From an uncultured Propionibacteriaceae bacterium (GTDB lineage: Bacteria; Actinomycetota; Actinomycetes; Propionibacteriales; Propionibacteriaceae): a stretch of DNA of 7,138 nucleotides. Location of the stretch: the NCBI GenBank assembly GCA_945875065.1, contig CAMCJC010000128.1:1-7138 (forward strand), read 5' to 3'. How positions within the stretch are numbered: position 1 is the stretch's first letter; each line of letters opens with the position of its first letter. The translations under genes and the position numbers were made by a program. Shown here one piece after another: positions 1 through 4,915 of the stretch. Under the pieces are notes generated by a model, which saw nothing but the letters and a program-made list of their open reading frames with translations, made no database searches and was not told where the DNA came from.

Positions 1-590
1 TCATCGACGAGGTGGCGGCGCTCGCCGAGACTGAGGACATCAAGGAAGACCTCCTGGAGCGCCGGGACGCCCTCCCGGTCACGAAGCGGGCCGATAACCG
101 AGGCGAGGGAATCGCCGAGGCCGAGCGCCTCGAACAATTCGGCGGTGCGGTGCGGGTCGCGGAAGCCGACGAGCGCCTTGAAGGGGGTGAGCGCGACGAT
201 CGCCTCGGGTTTGGGCCAGTCGTCCTTGAACGACCGCTCGGCTGCGGTCAACGGGACGCCCAGCAGAGACTCGCGGGCGTGACCGTCGCGGGCTTGTGCC
301 CTCGTCGGGTGGGCCTGGAGGCTGAGCGGCGTGGCGGCGGATAGGATCTTGATCAAAAATGGCAGGCGGATGCCGAACGTCTCCAGGCAGGCGGCACCCA
401 ACTGCTCGGGATGGTCGGCCAGATGCGCCGACAATGTTCCGCCGTCGTCGGTGGGGGAGTCGCCCAAGGGATGCGCGCCGAACCACTGCTCAGCCCATGG
501 GGTGCCGTCGCTCTCGATTCCCAACAGGTGAGCGATCGAGTCAGTGGTGCCCCAGGCGTAGCTCTGGCGCACGCCGCCTAGCTCCAGCAT
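1..590 (-). CDS. manA: Mannose-6-phosphate isomerase, class I (partial, C-terminus beyond window)
   Basis: This enzyme interconverts mannose-6-phosphate and fructose-6-phosphate in the cytoplasm, linking mannose use and GDP-mannose supply to glycolysis. The minus frame from 590 stays open for 196 codons to the window edge without a stop. Class I phosphomannose isomerase motifs appear in order: SYAWGT (residues 10-15), EQWFGAHP (34-41), LPFLIKILSAATPLSLQAHP (76-95) and FKDDWPKPE (121-129), followed by IVALTPFKALVGFR. Gln92, His94 and Glu129 match three of the family's zinc ligands; the fourth, a later His, lies outside the window. The family is usually around 400 residues, so about half is present. 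The ATG is preceded by AGGAGG (plus-strand 597-602) with a 6-nt gap, a strong Shine-Dalgarno that fixes this start. It is divergent from the DUF3263 gene and shares a palindrome-bearing intergenic region with it. The family call is secure. Confidence 0.94.
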   Translation of the reverse strand, partial: MLELGGVRQSYAWGTTDSIAHLLGIESDGTPWAEQWFGAHPLGDSPTDDGGTLSAHLADHPEQLGAACLETFGIRLPFLIKILSAATPLSLQAHPTRAQARDGHARESLLGVPLTAAERSFKDDWPKPEAIVALTPFKALVGFRDPHRTAELFEALGLGDSLASVIGPLRDREGVPALQEVFLDVLSLGERRHLVD

Positions 591-670
591 CCGTTTCCTC
601 CTACCAGGACTGCCCAACCAGTGAACCGGCAACCTTGCTGTATCTCAAGTCTGCACGTCCAATCCCTCGC

Positions 671-676
671 ATGTTA
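671..676 (-). promoter_or_regulatory. Candidate -10 box for manA
   Basis: The minus strand reads TAACAT here, matching the TAnnnT pattern of housekeeping-sigma -10 boxes in actinobacteria. It lies 81 nt before the manA ATG, which would give a leader of about 75 nt. An ATGACA or TGACAC -35-like element 18-19 nt further upstream falls inside the palindrome at 685-702. This is inference from sequence pattern only; short boxes like this occur by chance. Confidence 0.35.
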
Positions 677-684
677 GGTGGTGG

Positions 685-702
685 AATGACAACGGTGTCA
701 TT
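685..702. promoter_or_regulatory. 18-bp palindromic operator candidate between manA and the DUF3263 gene
   Basis: The sequence AATGACAACGGTGTCATT has 7-bp perfect arms and a central CG; only the A/G pair flanking the centre breaks symmetry. An even-length palindrome with a central CG is typical of LacI-family operators, which would fit next to a sugar isomerase gene, but no regulator is visible and the family assignment is a guess. Its right arm overlaps the expected -35 position of the DUF3263 promoter (about 698-703). It also overlaps the expected -35 position of the minus-strand manA promoter (about 694-701). One bound dimer could therefore control both genes. Confidence 0.5.
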
Positions 703-720
703 AACGACCGGGCAGACGCG

Positions 721-726
721 TAACAT
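721..726 (+). promoter_or_regulatory. -10 box of a probable leaderless promoter for the DUF3263 gene
   Basis: TAACAT matches TAnnnT and ends 6 nt before the ATG at 733, so transcription would begin at or next to the A of the start codon. No Shine-Dalgarno sequence precedes this ATG, which fits a leaderless mRNA. The -35 position (17-nt spacing) falls at about 698-703, inside the palindrome at 685-702. Confidence 0.55.
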
Positions 727-732
727 GGCCTC

Positions 733-999
733 ATGACCCAGGCACTCATCCAGAACCAGCTCTCCGAGCGCGACATGGCCATGTTGGACTTCGAGGAACG
801 CTGGTTCGCTCTGGACGTGCCGAAGGATCAGGGGATCATGGAACGTTTCGGATGCTCCGCGACCCGCTACTATCAGCGCCTAAACGACCTCCTCGACGAC
901 CCCGCCGCCCTCGGCTACAAGCCGCTGCTCGTCAAGCGGCTGCGTCGCCTTCGCGCCCAGCGGCAGGCCGCGCGTTCTGCGCGTCGCCTCCACACCTGA
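733..999 (+). CDS. DUF3263 domain-containing protein
   Basis: This is a small 88-residue basic protein of an actinobacterial family of unknown function. The recognisable block is LSERDMAMLDFEERWF (residues 10-25), then IMERFGCSATRYYQRLNDLL (35-54), then DDPAALGYKPLLVKRLRRLR (55-74). The middle block has the look of a helix-turn-helix (acidic helix, turn at Gly-Cys-Ser, then a polar RYYQ helix), so DNA binding is plausible but is inference. The tail (75-88) is Arg-rich and poorly conserved. The ATG at 733 is favoured over the internal Met codons at residues 15 and 17 because a -10 box sits 6 nt upstream and the LSERD block would otherwise be lost. From memory, a DUF3263 gene also lies in the neighbourhood of groEL2 in mycobacteria, so the proximity here may be conserved synteny. 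Its last 68 bases overlap the opposite-strand gene. Confidence 0.85.
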   Translation: MTQALIQNQLSERDMAMLDFEERWFALDVPKDQGIMERFGCSATRYYQRLNDLLDDPAALGYKPLLVKRLRRLRAQRQAARSARRLHT

Positions 1000-1432
1000 C
1001 CAGGCCCCCAAGGGCTCGCCAGGTTTCCCGCCACGGCCGCGTCGGCACGGCCCGGTAGCCGCCGGCCTCAAGCCCAGCCTGGACCTCGAAGAAGCATGCG
1101 GCGGCACGGTCGCCGGTTCGCAGCCAGCTCCAGCCCATCATCGCTAGGTAGATCGGGATGAACGGCAGTCCCAGGCAATACGCGTACTGCCAGGCGTGCT
1201 GCGCCTCGTGCGCCGCGACCTGTGGGTTACCGCGTTCCAGGTCAGCCAGGGTTTGCCTCGGAATCAGCACCACCGAGCCGACCGTGATCGCGCCGGCCGG
1301 TAGCGGGATACGCGACGACTCGCCCCAGATCAGGCCGTCGCGAAAACGCAGCCGGGGACACGTTGCCAGGGCGAGCGCCAGACCAAGCGGCGTGCTGAGG
1401 TTGCACCAGTTCGCCAGATTCCTAAACAGCAT
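932..1432 (-). CDS. Hypothetical HExxH metallopeptidase-like membrane protein
   Basis: A 166-residue protein that I recognise only as an actinobacterial hypothetical family. It contains HEAQH (75-79) inside VAAHEAQHAWQYA, a match to the zinc-binding HExxH motif. FFEVQAGLEAGGY (114-126) follows, with Glu116 as a plausible third zinc ligand. Hydrophobic stretches at about 14-24 and 86-103 (GLPFIPIYLAMMGWSW) suggest membrane association. A central TVGSVVLIPR block (50-59) precedes the motif. Peptidase activity is inference: a correct motif in a small protein is not proof. The ATG at 1432 has only a poor GGGGG upstream; a TAnnnT box (TAGGCT, plus 1441-1446) lies 8 nt before it, so a near-leaderless mRNA is possible. 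It is divergent from groEL. The C-terminal 20 or so residues are Ala/Gly/Arg-rich and antisense to the DUF3263 gene. Confidence 0.75.
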   Translation of the reverse strand: MLFRNLANWCNLSTPLGLALALATCPRLRFRDGLIWGESSRIPLPAGAITVGSVVLIPRQTLADLERGNPQVAAHEAQHAWQYAYCLGLPFIPIYLAMMGWSWLRTGDRAAACFFEVQAGLEAGGYRAVPTRPWRETWRALGGLVRCGGDAQNARPAAGREGDAAA

Positions 1433-1474
1433 GCCCCCAAAGCCTACAGATTCCGCGCCTTGCCGGCGGGGGTG

Positions 1475-1500
1475 TTGGCACTCTTTGCTTAGAGTGCTAA
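1475..1500. promoter_or_regulatory. CIRCE element 1 (HrcA operator), with 8-nt spacer
   Basis: The arms TTGGCACTC (1475-1483) and GAGTGCTAA (1492-1500) match the CIRCE consensus TTAGCACTC and GAGTGCTAA at 17 of 18 positions. CIRCE is bound by the heat-shock repressor HrcA upstream of groE and dnaK operons. The spacer here is 8 nt (1484-1491), whereas the usual spacer is 9. The element is superimposed on the groEL core promoter. Confidence 0.9.
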
Positions 1501-1503
1501 CTT
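1475..1503 (+). promoter_or_regulatory. groEL promoter overlapping the first CIRCE
   Basis: TTGGCA (1475-1480) as -35 and TAACTT (1498-1503) as -10 are separated by 17 nt, a good fit to a housekeeping-sigma promoter. Transcription would start near 1510, giving a leader of about 136 nt. The -35 lies in the left arm of the first CIRCE and the -10 begins in its right arm, so HrcA bound there would block polymerase directly. The start site is inferred. Confidence 0.7.
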
Positions 1504-1508
1504 GGAGC

Positions 1509-1535
1509 CTGGCACTCGGACCCTACGAGTGCTAC
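1509..1535. promoter_or_regulatory. CIRCE element 2 (HrcA operator)
   Basis: The arms CTGGCACTC (1509-1517) and GAGTGCTAC (1527-1535) enclose the standard 9-nt spacer. Three of 18 arm positions differ from consensus, all in the outer parts of the arms. The element lies at or just after the predicted transcription start, and its centre is about 34-35 bp from that of element 1. Tandem CIRCE elements ahead of groE genes are known in actinobacteria; together they should give tight HrcA repression. Confidence 0.87.
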
Positions 1536-1603
1536 CGGAAGACTGGTGAGGCTTAAGGCCGTCCGTCGCGGGCACCGTGCCTTCCACGCGAACTTGAGAA
1601 GAT

Positions 1604-1638
1604 CCGGGGTCCGCCCCGGCAGGACGGGAGGACTCCCG
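1604..1638 (+). promoter_or_regulatory. Two adjacent hairpins in the groEL leader; the second holds the Shine-Dalgarno
   Basis: Hairpin A is CCGGGG (1604-1609), loop TCCG, CCCCGG (1614-1619), a perfect 6-bp GC stem. Hairpin B is CGGGA (1625-1629), loop GGAC, TCCCG (1634-1638), a perfect 5-bp stem. The Shine-Dalgarno core GGAGG (1627-1631) lies half in the 5' arm and half in the loop of hairpin B, 14 nt before the ATG, which is longer than usual. Partial masking of the ribosome-binding site in a heat-shock leader suggests temperature- or structure-dependent translation, but this is inference. In GC-rich DNA short stems arise easily by chance. Confidence 0.45.
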
Positions 1639-1645
1639 AAACACC

Positions 1646-3277
1646 ATGGCAAAACTCATTGAATTCAACGAAGAGGCCCGCCGCGGGCTCGAGCGTGGGA
1701 TGAACACCCTCGCTGACGCGGTGAAGGTCACCCTCGGTCCCAAGGGCCGCAACGTCGTGCTGGAGAAGAAGTGGGGCGCCCCCACGATCACCAACGACGG
1801 CGTGTCGATCGCCAAGGAGATCGAACTCGACGACCCGTACGAGAAGATCGGCGCCGAGCTGGTCAAGGAGGTCGCTAAGAAGACCGACGACGTTGCTGGC
1901 GACGGCACCACCACCGCCACCGTCGTAGCCCAGGCGATGGTCCGCGAGGGGCTGCGCAATGTCACCGCCGGCGCGAACCCGATGGCCATCAAGAAGGGCA
2001 TCGAGACCGCCGTCGCCGCGATCTCCGCGGAACTGTCCGCGATGGCGATCGACGTCGAGACCAAGGAGCAGATCGCGGCCACCGCGTCGATCTCCGCCGC
2101 CGACGCCTCCGTGGGTGAGATCATCGCTGAGGCGATGGACAAGGTCGGCAAGGAAGGCGTCATCACCGTCGAAGAGTCGAACACATTCGGCCTCGAGCTG
2201 GAACTCACCGAGGGCATGCGCTTCGACAAGGGCTACATCTCCCCGTACTTCGTCACCGACGCGGAGCGCATGGAGGCGACTCTCGACGACGCGTACGTCC
2301 TGATCGTCAACTCCAAGGTTTCCTCGCTCAAGGACCTCCTGCCCGTGCTTGAGAAGGTTATGCAGGCCGGCAAGCCGCTGCTCGTGGTGGCCGAGGATGT
2401 CGAGGGCGAGGCGCTGGCGGGCCTGATCGTCAACAAGATCCGCGGCACCTTCAAGTCGATCGCGGTCAAGGCCCCGGGCTTCGGCGATCGCCGCAAGGCC
2501 ATGCTCGGCGATATCGCCATCCTCACCGGCGGCCAGGTGGTCTCCGAGGAGGTCGGCCTGTCGCTCGACGGCGTCACCTTGGACCTGTTGGGCACCGCTC
2601 GCCAGGTCATCGTCACCAAGGACGAGTGCACCATCGTCGACGGGGGCGGCGACCAGGCCCAGATCGAGGGCCGCGTCACCCAGATCCGTCGAGAGATCGA
2701 GAACTCCGACTCCGACTACGACCGCGAAAAGCTCCAGGAACGCCTCGCCAAGCTGGCCGGCGGCGTTGCCGTCATCAAGGTCGGCGCGGCCACCGAGGTC
2801 GAACTGAAGGAGCGCAAGCACCGCATCGAGGACGCCGTCCGTAACGCGAAGGCGGCCGTCGAGGAAGGCATCGTTCCCGGCGGCGGCGTGGCGCTGCTGC
2901 AGGCCTCCAAGACCGCTAAGGTCGAGGGCCTGACCGAAGACGAGCAGGTCGGTGCCGCCATCGTGCTGGCCGCGGCCCAGGCTCCGCTGCGCCAGATCGC
3001 GACGAATGCCGGCCTTGAGGGCGGAGTCGTGGCTGAGAAGGTCGCGGGGCTACCGAAGGGTCAGGGCCTCAACGCCGCTACCGGCGAGTACGTCGACATG
3101 GTCAAGGCCGGGATCATCGATCCGGCGAAGGTGACCCGCTCTGCCGTGCAGAACGCGGCCTCCATCGCGGCCCTGTTCCTGACCACCGAGGCCGTCATCG
3201 CTGACAAGCCTGAGAAGGCCCCCGCCGCCGGCGGAGCCCCGGGCATGGACGAGATGGGCGGCATGGGCGGCTTCTGA
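1646..3277 (+). CDS. groEL: Chaperonin GroEL (60 kDa, Hsp60), stand-alone copy
   Basis: ATP-driven cytoplasmic chaperonin forming a tetradecameric double ring that folds proteins with the GroES cap. The 543 residues match the usual length of about 540. Hallmarks in order: TLGPKGRN (29-36), TNDG (49-52), the ATP-binding GDGTTT (85-90) with Asp86 as phosphate/metal ligand, the apical domain from about residue 190 with KAPGFGDRRKAML, then RIEDAVRNAKAAVEEG and GGGVAL in the C-terminal equatorial domain. It ends in GAPGMDEMGGMGGF, a Gly/Met tail rather than the His-rich tail of actinobacterial GroEL1, so it resembles the housekeeping GroEL2 type. No groES lies within the window on either side, which fits a monocistronic groEL2. 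Expression is probably controlled by HrcA at two CIRCE sites, and transcription ends at the hairpin at 3295-3332. Confidence 0.98.
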   Translation: MAKLIEFNEEARRGLERGMNTLADAVKVTLGPKGRNVVLEKKWGAPTITNDGVSIAKEIELDDPYEKIGAELVKEVAKKTDDVAGDGTTTATVVAQAMVREGLRNVTAGANPMAIKKGIETAVAAISAELSAMAIDVETKEQIAATASISAADASVGEIIAEAMDKVGKEGVITVEESNTFGLELELTEGMRFDKGYISPYFVTDAERMEATLDDAYVLIVNSKVSSLKDLLPVLEKVMQAGKPLLVVAEDVEGEALAGLIVNKIRGTFKSIAVKAPGFGDRRKAMLGDIAILTGGQVVSEEVGLSLDGVTLDLLGTARQVIVTKDECTIVDGGGDQAQIEGRVTQIRREIENSDSDYDREKLQERLAKLAGGVAVIKVGAATEVELKERKHRIEDAVRNAKAAVEEGIVPGGGVALLQASKTAKVEGLTEDEQVGAAIVLAAAQAPLRQIATNAGLEGGVVAEKVAGLPKGQGLNAATGEYVDMVKAGIIDPAKVTRSAVQNAASIAALFLTTEAVIADKPEKAPAAGGAPGMDEMGGMGGF

Positions 3278-3294
3278 GCCGCTCCGGCATCAGC

Positions 3295-3332
3295 TGACGG
3301 CGGGGTCTCCTTCGGGGGAGGCCCCGCCGTCA
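3295..3332 (+). terminator. Intrinsic-type terminator after groEL
   Basis: TGACGGCGGGGTCTCC (3295-3310) pairs with GGAGGCCCCGCCGTCA (3317-3332) over 16 positions, with one G-U pair and a 6-nt loop TTCGGG. It begins 17 nt after the groEL stop. There is no T-run after the stem, as is common for actinobacterial terminators. This is the strongest hairpin I noticed in the window and it isolates groEL from what follows. Confidence 0.88.
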
Positions 3333-3359
3333 ACGTTCGCCCCTCCAGCCACGCGATCA

Positions 3360-3669
3360 GTGGGCAGTGGCCTCACCGATGCCGAGGCCGCGCTCGGACA
3401 GCTTGCTGGGCTAGGCGCGGTCATCACGGACCCGCCATCCTTATCGGCCCGTGCGCCACCCGGGAGGCGATCGCGAGCTCTCGCATCGAAGGAACTCAGG
3501 CATCCCTGTCTGACGTCCTTCAGGCGGAGATCACGACCGAGGATGCCCCTCGCGTGACGTGAGGGAAGTCAACGCCCACCTCCGCGCGACGCGCCTGGCC
3601 AACGAGCTCAGCAACGACCTCCCCGTGCTCGAAGCGCCGATGGACTATTCGGCCAACCATGTCGACTGA
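3360..3669 (+). pseudogene. Fic-family protein N-terminal remnant, frameshifted and truncated
   Basis: Translation of three successive frames rebuilds part of a Fic (AMP-transferase-type) protein N-terminal domain. Frame one from about 3360 gives LTDAEAALGQLAGLGAVITDP. A shift near 3425-3434 leads into AILIGP and then EAIASSRIEGTQASLSDV, ending at TGA 3560-3562. A second shift near 3545-3556 gives DVREVNAHLRATRLANELSN and ends at TGA 3667-3669. Together these resemble the Fic N-terminal pattern ALGRLDGL, PHLLI.P, REA.ASSRIEGT.ASL, DVREV.NY. The inhibitory-helix pattern S-x-x-x-E-G survives in SSRIEG, but the catalytic HPFxxGNGR block is absent before the next gene. The protein is also missing its extreme N-terminus. 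At least two frameshifts plus truncation make this a relic; the family call rests on the SSRIEGT block and collinear flanks. No transposon ends are seen beside it. Confidence 0.72.
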
Positions 3670-3771
3670 CACGTCATCCTTTGCCCGCCGCCTGTGTCAC
3701 CAACACCGGCTCCTGGCTCAAAGACTCTCTCATGACATGCCCTGAGGGAGGGAGGATTGAAGCGTCCTGGG

Positions 3772-3799
3772 TTGGGTTCCGGGGGAGTATGGGTACCCT
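3772..3799 (+). promoter_or_regulatory. Candidate promoter for the VanZ-like gene
   Basis: TTGGGT (3772-3777) as -35 and TACCCT (3794-3799) as -10 are 16 nt apart. Transcription would start at about 3806-3807, exactly at an in-frame GTG, giving a leaderless mRNA for a slightly shorter VanZ-like protein. If this is correct, the ATG at 3789 is not used. This is pattern inference only. Confidence 0.35.
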
Positions 3800-4163
3800 G
3801 GGCCGGGTGCTGCAGCCTCGACCCGCCCGAAAGTCCGGCACGCTCGTGTTGCTGGCGGTCTCGCTGGCGTTGCAACTGTGGGCGCTGTACAAGCCCGGCT
3901 CCCCAGGGCCGGAACAGCTGCCGTTCCCACACGCCGACAAGGTGGTCCACTTCGTGCTGTTCCTGCTGCCCGCCGTCGCGTTGGCCCGGTTGCGGGCGCC
4001 GCGCTGGGCGCCGTGGCTGCTCGTGGCCCATGCCCCGCTCAGCGAGGCGATCCAGAGCCTGATCCCGCACCGCGGAGTCGACCCGCTCGACATCGTCGCG
4101 GATGTGGTCGGCATCGCCGTCGGCTGTTGGCTGGGGCGACGGCCCGGCCAGCCAGCCGACTAG
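3789..4163 (+). CDS. VanZ-like family membrane protein
   Basis: A 124-residue hydrophobic protein of the VanZ-like family. Some members are linked to glycopeptide or teicoplanin resistance, but most, like this lone copy, have no established role. A basic N-terminus (RPARK, 11-15) leads into a membrane segment at about 18-34. The DKVVHFVLFLL block (50-60) opens segment two, a third lies at about 72-84, and SEAIQSLIPHRGVDPLDIVADVVGIAVG (85-112) ends in the fourth. The spaced Glu86, Gln89, Arg95 and Asp98/Asp101 pattern is the family signature. The start is uncertain. ATG 3789 has a GGGGGAG only 1 nt before it, too close to work well. An in-frame GTG at 3807 lies 7 nt after TACCCT (3794-3799) and could be the leaderless start. 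The frame stays open back to 3681, but that extension looks non-coding. It lies 44 bp before cutC and may be co-transcribed with it. Confidence 0.82.
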   Translation: MGTLGRVLQPRPARKSGTLVLLAVSLALQLWALYKPGSPGPEQLPFPHADKVVHFVLFLLPAVALARLRAPRWAPWLLVAHAPLSEAIQSLIPHRGVDPLDIVADVVGIAVGCWLGRRPGQPAD

Positions 4164-4207
4164 AGCCCCGGCTGCCGAAGCGTGTCCGGTCACGGCAGAC
4201 TGATCCC

Positions 4208-4915
4208 ATGAGTCTTCTGGAAGTCATCGCGCTCCACGCCGACGACGCCCGGCGTGCCGAAGAGGGCGGCGCCGACCGCATCGAGTTGCTCGGGACCTTG
4301 GCCGAAGACGGCATGTCGCCCGAGCCGGAGCAGGTCGAGTGGGCCCGGCGCGCCACATCGATCCAGATCCGGCCCATGGTGCGGCTGCGCCCCGGCTTCC
4401 GCACCGATGGCGGCGAGTTCGTGCGTCTCAAGGGGCTCATCGCGTCCTATCTCGACGCGGGGGCCGACGGCGTCGTCTTCGGCTTCCTGAACGGCCACGC
4501 CGGCATTGATCTCGAGGTCTGTGGAGCGCTCGCGGGCGACGGCGACTGGCCCTGGACCTTCCACCGGGCCGTCGACCACTGCCTCGATCTCGACGACGCC
4601 TGGGAAGCCCTGCTGACGCTGCCGCGCCTCGACCAGGTCCTGACCGCCGGTTCGGTCCGGGGCGTCGAGCACGGTCTTGAGGACCTGCTGCGCCTAGCCC
4701 GCGATCCGCGCGTTGCGTCGCTGATGATGGCCGGCGGGGGTCTGCACCCCGAGCACGTCCCGTGGCTGGTGCGTGCCGGTGTCCGGTCATTCCACATTGG
4801 CAGCCCGGCCCGTCCCGGCGGCAGCTACAAGGCGTGGGTCGACGCGGACCTCGTGCGGACCTGGCGCGAGCTCATCGACGAGCAGGTCGCGCACGCCCGG
4901 GAGCGACGGGTGTGA
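4208..4915 (+). CDS. cutC: CutC family protein (copper homeostasis family TIM barrel)
   Basis: A 235-residue cytoplasmic protein of the CutC family, single-domain TIM barrels of roughly 210-270 residues. E. coli CutC was originally linked to copper tolerance, but the biochemical function of the family is unsettled. The motifs follow E. coli CutC order: GGADRIELL (20-28), the IRPMVRLRPGF region (54-64), ADGVVFGFLNGHAGIDLE (86-103), WTFHRAVDHCLD (116-127), VLTAGSVRGVEHGL (144-157) and SLMMAGGGL (171-179). The E. coli-type RPRGGDF loop is replaced here by RLRPGFRTDGGEF. The ATG at 4208 begins SLLEVIALHADDA, the normal N-terminus. No Shine-Dalgarno is evident, so it may depend on upstream transcription from the VanZ-like gene or be leaderless. 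The TGA overlaps the next gene's GTG. I see no metal-binding motif of its own. Confidence 0.92.
   Translation: MSLLEVIALHADDARRAEEGGADRIELLGTLAEDGMSPEPEQVEWARRATSIQIRPMVRLRPGFRTDGGEFVRLKGLIASYLDAGADGVVFGFLNGHAGIDLEVCGALAGDGDWPWTFHRAVDHCLDLDDAWEALLTLPRLDQVLTAGSVRGVEHGLEDLLRLARDPRVASLMMAGGGLHPEHVPWLVRAGVRSFHIGSPARPGGSYKAWVDADLVRTWRELIDEQVAHARERRV

Noticed and set aside
79..486. 135-codon minus-strand frame and overlapping plus-strand frames at 12-736
   Set aside because: The manA frame on the minus strand reads through this region with clear family motifs. The other frames give Arg/Pro-rich translations typical of out-of-frame GC-rich sequence.
1553..2821. 422-codon open frame antisense to groEL
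   Set aside because: It is complementary to a certain groEL gene in high-GC DNA, where stop codons are rare on the opposite strand. Its translation is Asp/Leu/Gly/Arg-rich with no recognisable family, and no promoter or ribosome-binding site supports it.
3333..3670. Insertion sequence or attachment-site remains around the Fic relic
   Set aside because: I looked for flanking inverted or direct repeats and transposase-like motifs and saw none.
3670..3788. Possible small RNA or tRNA between the Fic relic and the VanZ-like gene
   Set aside because: I found no cloverleaf arms, no CCA end and no strong stem; it appears to be plain intergenic DNA with a possible promoter at its end.
3645..4193. 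182-codon minus-strand frame opposite the VanZ-like gene
   Set aside because: The plus frame carries VanZ family signatures and membrane segments. The minus translation is Gln/Arg/Pro-rich without motifs.
3878..4207. N-terminal extension of the cutC frame upstream of 4208
   Set aside because: The extension is an out-of-frame shadow of the VanZ-like gene (Arg/Ala/Pro-rich), and SLLEVIALHADDA at 4208 is the normal CutC N-terminus.
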